From assembly GCA_934621705.1 (NCBI GenBank), contig CAKTUP010000101.1, positions 1 through 7,252 of the forward strand: a stretch of 7,252 nt of DNA. The letters are read 5' to 3'. This document shows, in pieces, positions 1-5,433 of this stretch (within the stretch, counting starts at the first letter, position 1; every line of letters begins with the position of its first letter). Source of the DNA: an uncultured Petrimonas sp. Its GTDB lineage: Bacteria; Bacteroidota; Bacteroidia; Bacteroidales; Dysgonomonadaceae. The translations under genes were made by a program, and so were the position numbers. The notes beneath the pieces are model-generated. The model did no database searches. It saw only the letters and a program-made list of their open reading frames with translations, and was not told the DNA's origin.

Positions 1-126
1 ATGCAGTCGGAAGACGAATTTCCCGAAGAGTTCAACAATTATCTCTCTTTTCTGGAAGAAGAACTGGGTGTGCCCATCGCCATTGTTTCGGTAGGGCCTA
101 ACAGGGCGCAGACGATAATTAGATAA
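1..126 (+). CDS. purA: Adenylosuccinate synthase, C-terminal end (partial)
   Basis: The reading frame is open from base 1 and stops at TAA 124-126, giving 41 residues. The tail LGVPIAIVSVGPNRAQTI matches the conserved C terminus of adenylosuccinate synthase (family form GVPIxIxSxGPDRxxTI). That enzyme joins IMP and aspartate using GTP, the first committed step from IMP to AMP, in the cytoplasm. The ATG at base 1 is most likely an internal methionine, because the full protein is about 420-430 residues and its catalytic GTPase-like core would lie upstream of the window. The usual Asp of GPDR is Asn here (GPNR), a mild substitution. A hairpin at 180-209 may end the transcript. Identification rests on a short but characteristic tail. 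Confidence 0.85.
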   Translation: MQSEDEFPEEFNNYLSFLEEELGVPIAIVSVGPNRAQTIIR

Positions 127-179
127 TCCGTCATCTACCACCGGACATCAGAACATCCCGTGGCACAGGATTTGTATTT

Positions 180-211
180 AACGTCGATAGAAAACATTTT
201 ATCGACGTTTT
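180..211 (+). terminator. Hairpin downstream of purA, possible terminator
   Basis: AACGTCGAT (180-188) pairs perfectly with ATCGACGTT (201-209), a 9-bp stem. An inner AAAA/TTTT pairing is capped by CA. Only a short, interrupted T run follows (TTGCGTTT), so termination efficiency is uncertain. Its position 54 bases after the purA stop and before the next gene supports a terminator role. Confidence 0.5.
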
Positions 212-246
212 GCGTTTACCATAAAACTATTTAAAATTTATATCAC

Positions 247-930
247 ATGAGTGCAATTTGGATTCTATTAATTTTAATTGCAGTAGCAGGTTTCGGTGTA
301 CAGACCATGCTGCAAAGCCGATTTAAAAAATATTCGCGAATTCCCATCAGAAACGGGATGACCGGTAAGGATATAGCGGAAAAAATGCTTCACGACAACG
401 GAATATACGACGTTCAAGTTATCTCCGTTCGTGGCCAGCTTACCGACCATTACAATCCCACCAACAAAACCATTAATTTGAGCGAGCCGGTTTACGGAAG
501 CAACAGTGTTGCCGCTGCCGCAGTTGCCGCTCACGAAACGGGACACGCCTTGCAACACGCCAAAGGCTACGCGCCGTTGAAATTGCGGTCGGCTTTGGTG
601 CCGGTGGTGAGCGCCGCTTCCAAATGGGTGACGTGGATACTGTTGCTCGGCATTGTTATGGTACAAACTTTTCCGGCTTTGTTGTGGATAGGGATTGCTT
701 TATTTGCCAGCACAACTTTGTTTAGCTTTGTAACGCTACCGGTGGAAAAGAATGCGACAAACAGAGCTCTGAGTTGGCTTAGCAGCGCAGGAATTACCGA
801 TGTAAGCAACCACTCGCAAGCCACCGACGCTTTGCGCTGGGCAGGTTATACTTACGTTGTAGCTGCCTTAAGTTCACTGGCCACGCTTTTGTATTACATA
901 ATGATCGCGATGAGCGGAAGCAGGAGATAA
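247..930 (+). CDS. YugP-type membrane zinc metallopeptidase (Zn_peptidase_2, PF04298)
   Basis: This 227-residue protein has the HEXXH zinc motif as HETGH (His96, Glu97, His100) inside AAHETGHALQH, the signature of the YugP / neutral zinc metallopeptidase 2 family, whose members are about 225-230 residues long. The candidate third ligand is Glu167 in LPVEKNATNRAL, matching the family block LPVEFDASxRAL. Hydrophobic segments at about 3-20, 117-137, 140-163 and 202-221 make it an integral membrane protein with the peptidase segment between helices. The family's substrates are poorly defined; a membrane-proteolysis role is inferred from fold and motif. The ATG at 247 begins directly with the first membrane helix. 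The leader is A/T-rich without a Shine-Dalgarno sequence. The gene appears monocistronic, since the next ORF starts about 100 bases downstream. Confidence 0.9.
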   Translation: MSAIWILLILIAVAGFGVQTMLQSRFKKYSRIPIRNGMTGKDIAEKMLHDNGIYDVQVISVRGQLTDHYNPTNKTINLSEPVYGSNSVAAAAVAAHETGHALQHAKGYAPLKLRSALVPVVSAASKWVTWILLLGIVMVQTFPALLWIGIALFASTTLFSFVTLPVEKNATNRALSWLSSAGITDVSNHSQATDALRWAGYTYVVAALSSLATLLYYIMIAMSGSRR

Positions 931-939
931 ATATTGCAA

Positions 940-963
940 TTTACGATTTACGATTTACGATTT
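940..963 (+). repeat. Heptamer tandem repeat (TTTACGA)x3
   Basis: Three perfect TTTACGA units occupy 940-946, 947-953 and 954-960, and a partial TTTG follows. The block lies in the 98-base gap between the zinc peptidase and the DUF2283 gene. Similar ATTTACG runs are, as far as I recall, frequent in Bacteroidetes intergenic DNA. No function can be assigned from sequence. Confidence 0.85.
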
Positions 964-1028
964 GAAAAACTGATAAATTTTTTATGTATTCTTGAGGTTT
1001 AGTGGCTTTGTGGTAAAAATATTATTTT

Positions 1029-1205
1029 ATGAAACACAAAAACGTTTGGTCAGATTACGATAAGGAAACTGATACGTTATATATGCAATTTACAAAACCT
1101 AATTATGCTTCCAATTCTGAATTAACCGAGGATGATATCATTATTCGTTATAACGAAACCGGAGATATTGTAGGTATTACGATTCTGAATGCAAGTAGGC
1201 GATAA
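1029..1205 (+). CDS. DUF2283 family small protein
   Basis: This is a 58-residue ORF that starts at ATG 1029 and stops at TAA 1203-1205. The layout fits DUF2283 (PF10049): an N-terminal strand with a DKETDTLYMQF block (residues 11-21, family form YDxxxDxLYIxF), an acidic middle (ELTEDDIIIRYNETGD, 31-46), and the ending IVGITILNASRR (47-58), matching the hallmark xIVGIEILxAS. The function of the family is unknown. Many members sit beside a DUF4258-type partner in toxin-antitoxin-like pairs, but no such partner is visible here. The region before the ATG is A/T-rich with no clear ribosome binding site. A strong terminator begins 27 bases after the stop, so this appears to be the last gene of its transcript. 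The family call rests on pattern recognition over a short protein, but length and both motifs agree. Confidence 0.8.
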   Translation: MKHKNVWSDYDKETDTLYMQFTKPNYASNSELTEDDIIIRYNETGDIVGITILNASRR

Positions 1206-1232
1206 AGCATCATAATATTTAGTGAAATTAAA

Positions 1233-1272
1233 AACGCGGTGCGAAAACATTTTCGCATCGCGTTGTGTTTTT
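1233..1272 (+). terminator. Strong intrinsic terminator after the DUF2283 gene
   Basis: Bases 1233-1247 pair with 1250-1264, a 15-bp stem with a single G-U pair (1239-1258) and a tight CA apex; the inner AAAA/TTTT pairs probably open to give a usable loop. GTGTTTTT follows at 1265-1272. The A-run upstream (1229-1234) might let it act in both directions. It separates the DUF2283 gene from the Crp/Fnr gene. Confidence 0.85.
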
Positions 1273-1297
1273 AAGTCAGTTTCTAAGAATTCCGGAT

Positions 1298-1900
1298 ATG
1301 CAAAACGATAATTTCAACACCTATCTCGCATCAAATATCGATATTGACGAACAAGCCATCAGTTTGCTTCCCGCGAGCTGTAAAACCGTTACGCTGAAGA
1401 AAGGCGATTTTGTCTTGCGCGAGGGCGAAACCTGCAAGCACACGTTTTTTATCGAAAGCGGATTGCTGAAACAATACACGCTCGACAACAAAGGCAAGGA
1501 ACACATCCTGCTTTTTGCGCCCGAGCATTGGTTCGTGGCCAATATCGAGAGCGTTCACTTTAACCGTCCGTCCAATTATTTCATCGAAGCGGTGGAAGAC
1601 ACGAGGATTCTGCTTGTGGATGAAGAACTTATCCTTCGCTTGTCGCAATATTCGCGCGCCTTTCTCGAATTCAACAACAAACTGCTTCACAGCCATATTT
1701 TAAGCCTGCAAACGCGCGTAACTCAATTGCTGGCAGCATCGGCAGAAGAGCGGTATCTCGATTTCATCAAGTCGTATCCGCAGCTTGCCATGCGCGTTCC
1801 GCAATGGATGATTGCCGCCTATTTGGGCATCACTCCCGAAAGCCTGAGCCGGGTGCGAGGCGAGCTGACAGAGCGAAACAATCGATCGCGCGAAGCGTAA
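1298..1900 (+). CDS. Crp/Fnr family transcriptional regulator
   Basis: This is a 200-residue cytoplasmic DNA-binding regulator. Residues about 20-115 form the cyclic-nucleotide-binding-like beta barrel (LKKGDFVLREGETCKHTFFIESGLLKQY, 33-60). A long dimerisation helix follows at about 118-145, then a C-terminal helix-turn-helix whose recognition block LGITPESLSRVRGEL (176-190) is typical of Bacteroidetes members. The cAMP-contact motif of true Crp (GExxxxxxxxRxAT) is not recognisable, and there is no N-terminal cysteine cluster as in Fnr, so the effector is unknown. A GTG at 1265 would add 11 residues, but it lies inside the 3' flank of the terminator; ATG 1298 gives the usual family length. 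The pirin gene follows 89 bases later in the same direction, which suggests linkage or regulation, though pirin has its own promoter motif. Confidence 0.9.
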   Translation: MQNDNFNTYLASNIDIDEQAISLLPASCKTVTLKKGDFVLREGETCKHTFFIESGLLKQYTLDNKGKEHILLFAPEHWFVANIESVHFNRPSNYFIEAVEDTRILLVDEELILRLSQYSRAFLEFNNKLLHSHILSLQTRVTQLLAASAEERYLDFIKSYPQLAMRVPQWMIAAYLGITPESLSRVRGELTERNNRSREA

Positions 1901-1945
1901 AATCGTTTCTTACCATACATCAATGCACACGGCCAACCAAACGGC

Positions 1946-1953
1946 TATCTTTG
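1946..1953 (+). promoter_or_regulatory. Bacteroidetes -7 promoter element for pirin
   Basis: TATCTTTG matches the Bacteroidetes primary-sigma -7 consensus TAnnTTTG exactly and continues into GCA. No convincing TTG -33 box stands about 19 bases upstream, so strength is uncertain or activator-dependent. Transcription would start near 1960 and leave a leader of about 30 bases. Confidence 0.65.
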
Positions 1954-1977
1954 CAGAAAACAATTTTAAAAATCACA

Positions 1978-1983
1978 AAGGAG
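1978..1983 (+). promoter_or_regulatory. Strong Shine-Dalgarno sequence that sets the pirin start
   Basis: AAGGAG lies 6 bases before ATG 1990. A classical ribosome binding site is uncommon in this window, where most genes have A-rich leaders. It fixes the start at 1990 rather than at in-frame ATG 1804 inside the upstream crp-like gene. Confidence 0.75.
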
Positions 1984-1989
1984 AAAAAT

Positions 1990-2709
1990 ATGAAAACAAT
2001 TTACCATGCCGCCGACAGCCGCGGCCACGCCAATCACGGATGGTTGAAAAGCAACCACACATTTAGTTTTGCCAATTATTACAACCGCGACAGGATGCAC
2101 TTTGGCGTGTTGCGCGTTATAAACGACGATTTTGTTGAGGGCGGCGAAGGTTTTGGCACGCACCCGCACAACGATATGGAAATCATATCGATACCGCTCG
2201 ACGGCGATTTGGAGCACCGCGACAGTATGGGCAACGGCAGCATCATCCGCAAGGGCGATGTGCAGGTAATGTCGGCCGGAACAGGAATTACGCACAGCGA
2301 ATTCAACGCCAATCAAGATCGTCCCGTTAAGTTCTTGCAGATATGGGTTTTCCCGCGCGAAAAAGGCGTGAAACCGCGATACGACCAAATCCATATTGCC
2401 GATTTTGCCAAACCCAACGATTTTCAGCAAATCCTTTCGCCCAATCACGACGATGAAGGAGTTTGGATACATCAAGATGCGTGGTTTCATATCGCCAATT
2501 TCGACAAGGGAGTTGCCAAAGAATACGACGTGAAGAAAAACGGAAACGGAGTATATGTTTTCGTCATCAAAGGCAAAGCGAAAATCGGCGAGCAAACGTT
2601 GAACGAACGCGACGGTTACGGAGTTTGGGATACCGACAATTTCACGCTCGAAGCGCTCAACGACTCCGAAGTATTGTTGATGGAAGTTCCGATGGAATTA
2701 CCGAGATAA
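1990..2709 (+). CDS. Pirin family bicupin protein (YhhW-like)
   Basis: This 239-residue protein has the two-cupin pirin layout. The N-terminal cupin holds the four metal ligands expected for the family: His58 and His60 in GFGTHPHNDMEI, and His102 and Glu104 in AGTGITHSEFN. The C-terminal cupin (about 150-235) has no metal motif. The opening HAADSRGHANHGWLKSNHTF is characteristic. Pirins bind Fe(II) or a similar metal. The E. coli relative YhhW degrades quercetin in vitro as a 2,3-dioxygenase, and eukaryotic pirins act as redox-sensing transcription cofactors; the physiological role here is unknown. The protein should be cytoplasmic, as no signal peptide is visible. The gene is preceded by its own -7 element and a strong ribosome binding site, follows a Crp/Fnr regulator, and is closed by a strong terminator, so it is probably monocistronic. 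The reading frame is open further upstream (to 1804), but that part overlaps the regulator gene and is not pirin-like. Confidence 0.95.
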   Translation: MKTIYHAADSRGHANHGWLKSNHTFSFANYYNRDRMHFGVLRVINDDFVEGGEGFGTHPHNDMEIISIPLDGDLEHRDSMGNGSIIRKGDVQVMSAGTGITHSEFNANQDRPVKFLQIWVFPREKGVKPRYDQIHIADFAKPNDFQQILSPNHDDEGVWIHQDAWFHIANFDKGVAKEYDVKKNGNGVYVFVIKGKAKIGEQTLNERDGYGVWDTDNFTLEALNDSEVLLMEVPMELPR

Positions 2710-2716
2710 ATAGTAG

Positions 2717-2736
2717 AGACGTCGCGTGCGGCGTCT
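2717..2736 (+). repeat. GC-rich palindrome after pirin
   Basis: AGACGTCGC (2717-2725) pairs with GCGGCGTCT (2728-2736), with one G-U pair and a very tight loop. It resembles the GTAGAGACG...CGTCTCTAC class of dispersed palindromes seen in several phyla, with the right flank (CTCTAC) lost. No T tract follows directly, so the true terminator is probably the next hairpin. Confidence 0.55.
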
Positions 2737-2752
2737 TGTTAAAAATTATCGA

Positions 2753-2790
2753 TAAAGACGGCAACCAATTGCCGTCTTTATTTGTTTATT
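2753..2790 (+). terminator. Intrinsic terminator of the pirin gene
   Basis: TAAAGACGGCAA (2753-2764) and TTGCCGTCTTTA (2769-2780) form a perfect 12-bp stem with a CCAA tetraloop. TTTGTTTATT follows. The symmetric A and T flanks would also allow some activity in the reverse direction, but no minus-strand gene converges on it. Confidence 0.85.
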
Positions 2791-2810
2791 AATAAACTGA
2801 TTACACTACA

Positions 2811-3758
2811 ATGAAAACTATTTTAATAACGGGCGGATCGGGCTTGGTAGGAAGAAAACTGTCGAGATTACTCATCGAGAAAGGATACAAAGTGATTTGG
2901 CTCAGCCGCGAACGATACGTAAAAGCCGAGATTCCCCGCTATCGGTGGGATTACCGGCGAAACGAAATCGATAAAGAAGCCGTTGAGCAAGCCGATGTCA
3001 TTATTCATTTGGCCGGTTCCAACCTGGGAGAAGATTCGTGGACACGGCAAAAGAAGCAAAGTATCGTGGAAAGTCGCGTTCAAACCGCGCAACTGTTGCT
3101 CGACACTCTTAAATCGATGGATAAAAAAATCGACGCATTTATCTCTGCTTCTGCAATCGGATTTTACGGCGTAAAAACCACCGACAAAATATTTACGGAA
3201 GAAGATGCTTCTGTTGAAAGCGATTTCCTGAGCCGCACTTGCCGGAAGTGGGAAGATGCCGCTTTCCGGTTTCAACAAGAACTCGATGTGCGTACGGTAG
3301 CATTGAGAACAGCGTTTGTGATTTCAAAAAACAGCGATGCCTTCCGCAAAATGGTTCTACCCACCCGGTTTGGGTTGGGAGCGCCCATCGGAAGCGGCAA
3401 TCAGTATATGAGTTGGATTCATATCGAAGACCTTTGCCAATTGTACCTGAAAGCCATCGAAGACACAAGTATGCAAGGCGCATACAATGCTGTGGCTCCG
3501 CAATTTATCAACAATGCCGATTTTATGCACGCGCTGGCAAAAGTGATGCGACGGCCGTTTTTTATGCCCCACGTTCCGGCGTTTTTTATGCGTTTGATTA
3601 TGGGCGAAGCCGCCGATATGATCTTGGGCGGAAGTCGTATTTCTGGTCAAAAAATTCAGGATGCCGGACACGAGTTTCAGTACGACACATCGGAAAAAGC
3701 CTTTAAAGCTTCGCTCAAAGCCATCAAGGAAAAGGAAGATAAAAAAAGAAAAAGATAA
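2811..3758 (+). CDS. TIGR01777 family epimerase-like oxidoreductase (YfcH-like, DUF1731)
   Basis: This is a 315-residue protein with an N-terminal Rossmann fold. TGGSGLVGRKL (7-17) is the GxxGxxG dinucleotide-binding loop (Gly8, Gly11, Gly14). HLAGSNLGED (66-75), the W..K..I..SR block (77-89) and SASAIGFYG (112-120) are signatures of the TIGR01777 sugar-nucleotide-epimerase-like family, and SWIHIEDL (201-208) is the usual substrate-domain motif. The C-terminal portion (about 250-297) is the DUF1731 domain. The canonical YxxxK pair of extended SDR enzymes is not evident after Tyr119, as is common in this family, and no reaction has been established. The tail (305-315) is lysine/arginine-rich. 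Length is slightly above the usual 295-305 residues. The ATG at 2811 lies just after the pirin terminator. The next gene begins 49 bases downstream and may be cotranscribed. Confidence 0.93.
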   Translation: MKTILITGGSGLVGRKLSRLLIEKGYKVIWLSRERYVKAEIPRYRWDYRRNEIDKEAVEQADVIIHLAGSNLGEDSWTRQKKQSIVESRVQTAQLLLDTLKSMDKKIDAFISASAIGFYGVKTTDKIFTEEDASVESDFLSRTCRKWEDAAFRFQQELDVRTVALRTAFVISKNSDAFRKMVLPTRFGLGAPIGSGNQYMSWIHIEDLCQLYLKAIEDTSMQGAYNAVAPQFINNADFMHALAKVMRRPFFMPHVPAFFMRLIMGEAADMILGGSRISGQKIQDAGHEFQYDTSEKAFKASLKAIKEKEDKKRKR

Positions 3759-3807
3759 TAACCAATCCGTCTGACCAATTACCGATCTGACGGATGAAAT
3801 TTAACGT

Positions 3808-4344
3808 ATGAACACATTCATCGTCCTTCTTCGTGGCGTAACGCCCACCGGAAAAAACCGCGTACCGATGGCGCAGCTTCGCCAATTTCTTTCCAAAGAT
3901 AAAGCCTTCGAAAACGTGCAAACGTGGATTCAAAGCGGAAACGTAATTCTCGACTCCGAACTTCCGGCTACGGCCATCGCAGAAAAAGTGAACACAATCA
4001 TCAAGGAAAATATCGGCGCCGATTTAAAAATTATCGTGAAAACTCCTGTCGAAATCCAAACCGCGCTGGCGAACAACCCTTTCGGAAACGGCTACGATAT
4101 TTCCCGCGTCTTCTTCACGCTTTTCAACAATATTCCCGACGAAAAACTCGTGTCCGTTCTACAATCACAGGATTTCGGCGAAGACAAGTTCATTTTCACG
4201 CCGCACGCCATCTATCTTTTTATTCCCGGCAGCGCCGCCAAAACCAAACTCAACAACAATTTTCTCGAACGGAAATTAAAGATAGATACGACCACGCGGA
4301 ATTTTAATACGTTGAGTAAAATGGTTGAATTGGTGAAATACTAA
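3808..4344 (+). CDS. DUF1697 domain protein
   Basis: The 178 residues fit the DUF1697 family (PF08002) closely in length and motifs. LLRGVTPTGKNRVPMAQLR (7-25) matches the N-terminal LLRGINVGGKNKVPM block. WIQSGNVILDS (40-50) matches YIQSGNVxFxS, and TTRNFNTLSKM (162-172) is the C-terminal TTRNWxTVxKL signature. The family is cytoplasmic, widespread and of unknown function, and is often found near other small orphan-family genes. The leader lacks a Shine-Dalgarno sequence. The last 16 codons and the stop are duplicated about 270 bases downstream, at the start of the second copy of a tandem repeat, which indicates a past local duplication with this gene as the complete donor. Base composition looks like the other chromosomal genes. 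Confidence 0.93.
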   Translation: MNTFIVLLRGVTPTGKNRVPMAQLRQFLSKDKAFENVQTWIQSGNVILDSELPATAIAEKVNTIIKENIGADLKIIVKTPVEIQTALANNPFGNGYDISRVFFTLFNNIPDEKLVSVLQSQDFGEDKFIFTPHAIYLFIPGSAAKTKLNNNFLERKLKIDTTTRNFNTLSKMVELVKY

Positions 4345-4358
4345 GAATTCACGGTTTT

Positions 4359-4381
4359 GGTTGAAACTGAAAAATTCAACC
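4359..4381 (+). repeat. Inverted repeat overlapping hairpin 1 of unit A
   Basis: GGTTGAA (4359-4365) is complementary to TTCAACC (4375-4381) across a 9-base A-rich loop. The right arm overlaps the left arm of the CAACCC/GGGTTG hairpin (4377-4392), so the two structures exclude each other. The same arrangement is kept in copy B at 4631-4637 and 4647-4653. Confidence 0.6.
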
Positions 4382-4460
4382 CTTGCGGGTTGCGAAGACT
4401 GCATTCATTCACCTGTCCGTACGTTTCACATACGGCTACTGTTGTTCAGCCCTTTCGGGC
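4377..4460 (+). repeat. REP-like three-hairpin unit A
   Basis: The unit of 84 bases has three parts in order. Hairpin 1 is CAACCCTTGCGGGTTG (4377-4392). A 24-base spacer follows, then hairpin 2, CCGTACGTTTCACATACGG (4417-4435). A CTACTGTTGTTCA linker leads to hairpin 3, GCCCTTTCGGGC (4449-4460). The same order and spacing recur in units B, C and, inverted, D. It starts 33 bases after the DUF1697 stop and could also act as that gene's transcript end, although no T tract follows hairpin 1. Confidence 0.85.
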
Positions 4461-4565
4461 AATTTAGTTTATCGTCTTGTCTAACATCTCTCTTGTGTTC
4501 AGTAACCGAAAAAATCGAAACAATATTTCCCTATAAACGTTAAATTATTGTATACATAAATATTT

Positions 4566-4828
4566 ACGCGGAATTTTAAAACGTTGTTAAAAATGGTTGA
4601 ATTGGGCACACATTAAGAATTCACGGTTTTGGTTGAAACGGAAAAATTCAACCCTTGCAGTGTTGCGAAGACTGCATTCATTCACCTGTCCGTACGTTTC
4701 ACCTACGGCTATTGTTGTTCAGCCCTTTCGGGCTATTTAGTTCATCATTTTATCTAATCATCCGTAACTACAAAAACGTCAAAACAATATTTCCCTATAA
4801 ACGTTAAATCATTGCATATATAAATATT
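4566..4828 (+). repeat. Tandem duplication, copy B (with DUF1697 3' fragment)
   Basis: This copy is about 263 bases long and directly abuts copy A. Its first 51 bases still read in frame as TRNFKTLLKMVELGTH and stop, against TRNFNTLSKMVELVKY and stop in the intact gene, so it carries a non-functional fragment of the DUF1697 3' end. Downstream it repeats the hairpin unit and the A/T-rich stretch ending in ATAAATATT. No start or promoter for a product is evident. Together with copy A and the sequence up to 4980 it fills the gene-free gap. Confidence 0.9.
4649..4734 (+). repeat. REP-like three-hairpin unit B
   Basis: The unit of 86 bases has the same order as unit A. Hairpin 1 (4649-4665) is damaged to CAACCCTTGCAGTGTTG. 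Hairpin 2 is CCGTACGTTTCACCTACGG (4690-4708). The linker CTATTGTTGTTC leads to hairpin 3, AGCCCTTTCGGGCT (4721-4734). It lies inside tandem copy B and faces inverted unit D across 144 bases. Confidence 0.85.
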
Positions 4829-4843
4829 AACCATTCAGCTATT

Positions 4844-4863
4844 CAACCCAAACGGGAAAGGGT
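4844..4863. repeat. Degenerate hairpin fragment
   Basis: CAACCCAAACGGGAAAGGGT resembles a decayed version of the AACCC...GGGTT hairpins of the neighbouring units. Only ACCC and GGGT still pair across a 10-base loop. It may be a remnant of another unit between B and D. Confidence 0.35.
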
Positions 4864-4878
4864 AATACATCCCATATC

Positions 4879-4963
4879 AACCCGCAAGGGTTAAACAACA
4901 ATAGCCATAGGTGTAACCTATGGAAAAAATGACAATATTCACCCACCAACCCTGTAAGGGTTG
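4879..4963 (-). repeat. REP-like three-hairpin unit D, inverted, upstream of transposase
   Basis: Read on the minus strand, this 85-base unit has the same order as A-C. Hairpin 1 is at 4963-4947 (CAACCCTTACAGGGTTG), a 23-base spacer follows, and hairpin 2 is at 4923-4905, a perfect 7-bp CCATAGG/CCTATGG stem. The linker CTATTGTTGTTT leads to hairpin 3 at 4892-4879 (AACCCTTGCGGGTT). Its hairpin 1 lies 17 bases before the transposase ATG. Confidence 0.85.
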
Positions 4964-4980
4964 AACAAAATACCGAAACA

Positions 4981-5427
4981 ATGAGTAATTTCCGTCAAAT
5001 TTTCTACCAAATCGTATTTAGTACAAAAGACAGGGTCCCTGCAATTATCGAACAACACGAAACCGATTTGTACAAATACATTTGGGGTGTTATCAAAAAT
5101 AAAAAATGCACGTTATACCGCATTGGTGGGACGTCTGACCATCTGCATATTTTTTCGGATTTGCACCCAAGCGTTTGTTTGAGCGATTTTGTAAAAGACA
5201 TTAAAGTAGCAAGCAATTTGTGGATGAAAGAAAGCGGAAAGTTTCCCGATTTCGAGGCCTGGCAAAACGGATACGGCGCATTCACCTATTCAATTCGCGA
5301 AAAAGAGATGATTATGAATTACATACGCAATCAAAAAGAACACCATAAAACGGAAAATTTCAAGGAAGAATTTCGGCGTTTGTTGGAAGAAAACGGGGTT
5401 GATTTTGATGAAAGATATTTATTGTAA
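4981..5427 (+). CDS. IS200-like / REP-associated tyrosine transposase (Y1_Tnp)
   Basis: This 148-residue protein belongs to the Y1 transposase family (PF01797, COG1943). FYQIVFSTKDRVPAI (8-22) is the usual first strand. DHLHIF (53-58) gives the HUH metal motif as His54-Leu-His56. GYGAFTYS (97-104) precedes the catalytic helix NYIRNQKEHH (113-122), in which Tyr114 is the likely nucleophile and Gln118 the family Gln. Such enzymes cut and join single-stranded DNA at hairpins through a 5' phosphotyrosine link. The ending DERYLL is slightly shorter than many relatives, which continue a few residues after DERYLF, but the catalytic parts are all present. No accessory TnpB/IscB gene is adjacent. The gene is flanked in inverted symmetry by three-hairpin units D (17 bases upstream) and C (6 bases downstream), which are its probable substrates. 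It looks more A/T-rich than its neighbours. Whether it is a mobile IS200-like element or a domesticated REP transposase cannot be settled here. Confidence 0.9.
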   Translation: MSNFRQIFYQIVFSTKDRVPAIIEQHETDLYKYIWGVIKNKKCTLYRIGGTSDHLHIFSDLHPSVCLSDFVKDIKVASNLWMKESGKFPDFEAWQNGYGAFTYSIREKEMIMNYIRNQKEHHKTENFKEEFRRLLEENGVDFDERYLL

Positions 5428-5433
5428 TATGTT

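Larger units (their letters stand above)
4294..4565 (+). repeat. Tandem duplication, copy A (includes DUF1697 3' end)
   Basis: This is the first of two adjacent diverged copies, 272 bases long. It starts at ACGCGGAATTTTA inside the DUF1697 gene, covers its last 16 codons and stop, then hairpin unit A, and ends at ATAAATATTT. Copy B begins at the next base. By eye the copies agree at most positions, roughly 85 percent, with an 8-base gap near the middle of the non-hairpin part. Confidence 0.9.

Noticed and set aside
112..119. Selecting base 1 ATG as the true start of the first gene
   Set aside because: The product would be only 41 residues that correspond to the extreme C terminus of adenylosuccinate synthase, so the gene begins outside the window.
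180..1257. Shared GAAAACATTTT apex in the hairpins at 180-209 and 1233-1264
   Set aside because: The match is short and A/T-rich, self-complementary sequence is expected at hairpin tips, and the stems are otherwise unrelated.
1265..1297. GTG start giving an 11-residue longer Crp/Fnr protein
   Set aside because: The GTG is in the terminator's 3' flank, the extra residues are not family-like, and ATG 1298 gives normal length.
1804..1989. Upstream ATG extending pirin by 62 residues
   Set aside because: The extension overlaps the regulator gene and is not pirin-like. ATG 1990 has a strong Shine-Dalgarno and the conserved N terminus.
1966..2595. A 209-codon minus-strand ORF opposite pirin
   Set aside because: It is fully antisense to a confidently identified pirin gene and has no recognisable domain; long antisense frames arise from codon bias.
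3765..3795. ATCCGTC/GACGGAT inverted repeat between the TIGR01777 and DUF1697 genes as a terminator
   Set aside because: The stem is only 7 bp with a 17-base loop and no T tract; it may be chance, so the two genes could be cotranscribed.
4361..4543. A 60-codon + strand ORF inside tandem copy A
   Set aside because: It runs through the hairpin unit, has no family resemblance and is not preserved as an ORF in copy B.
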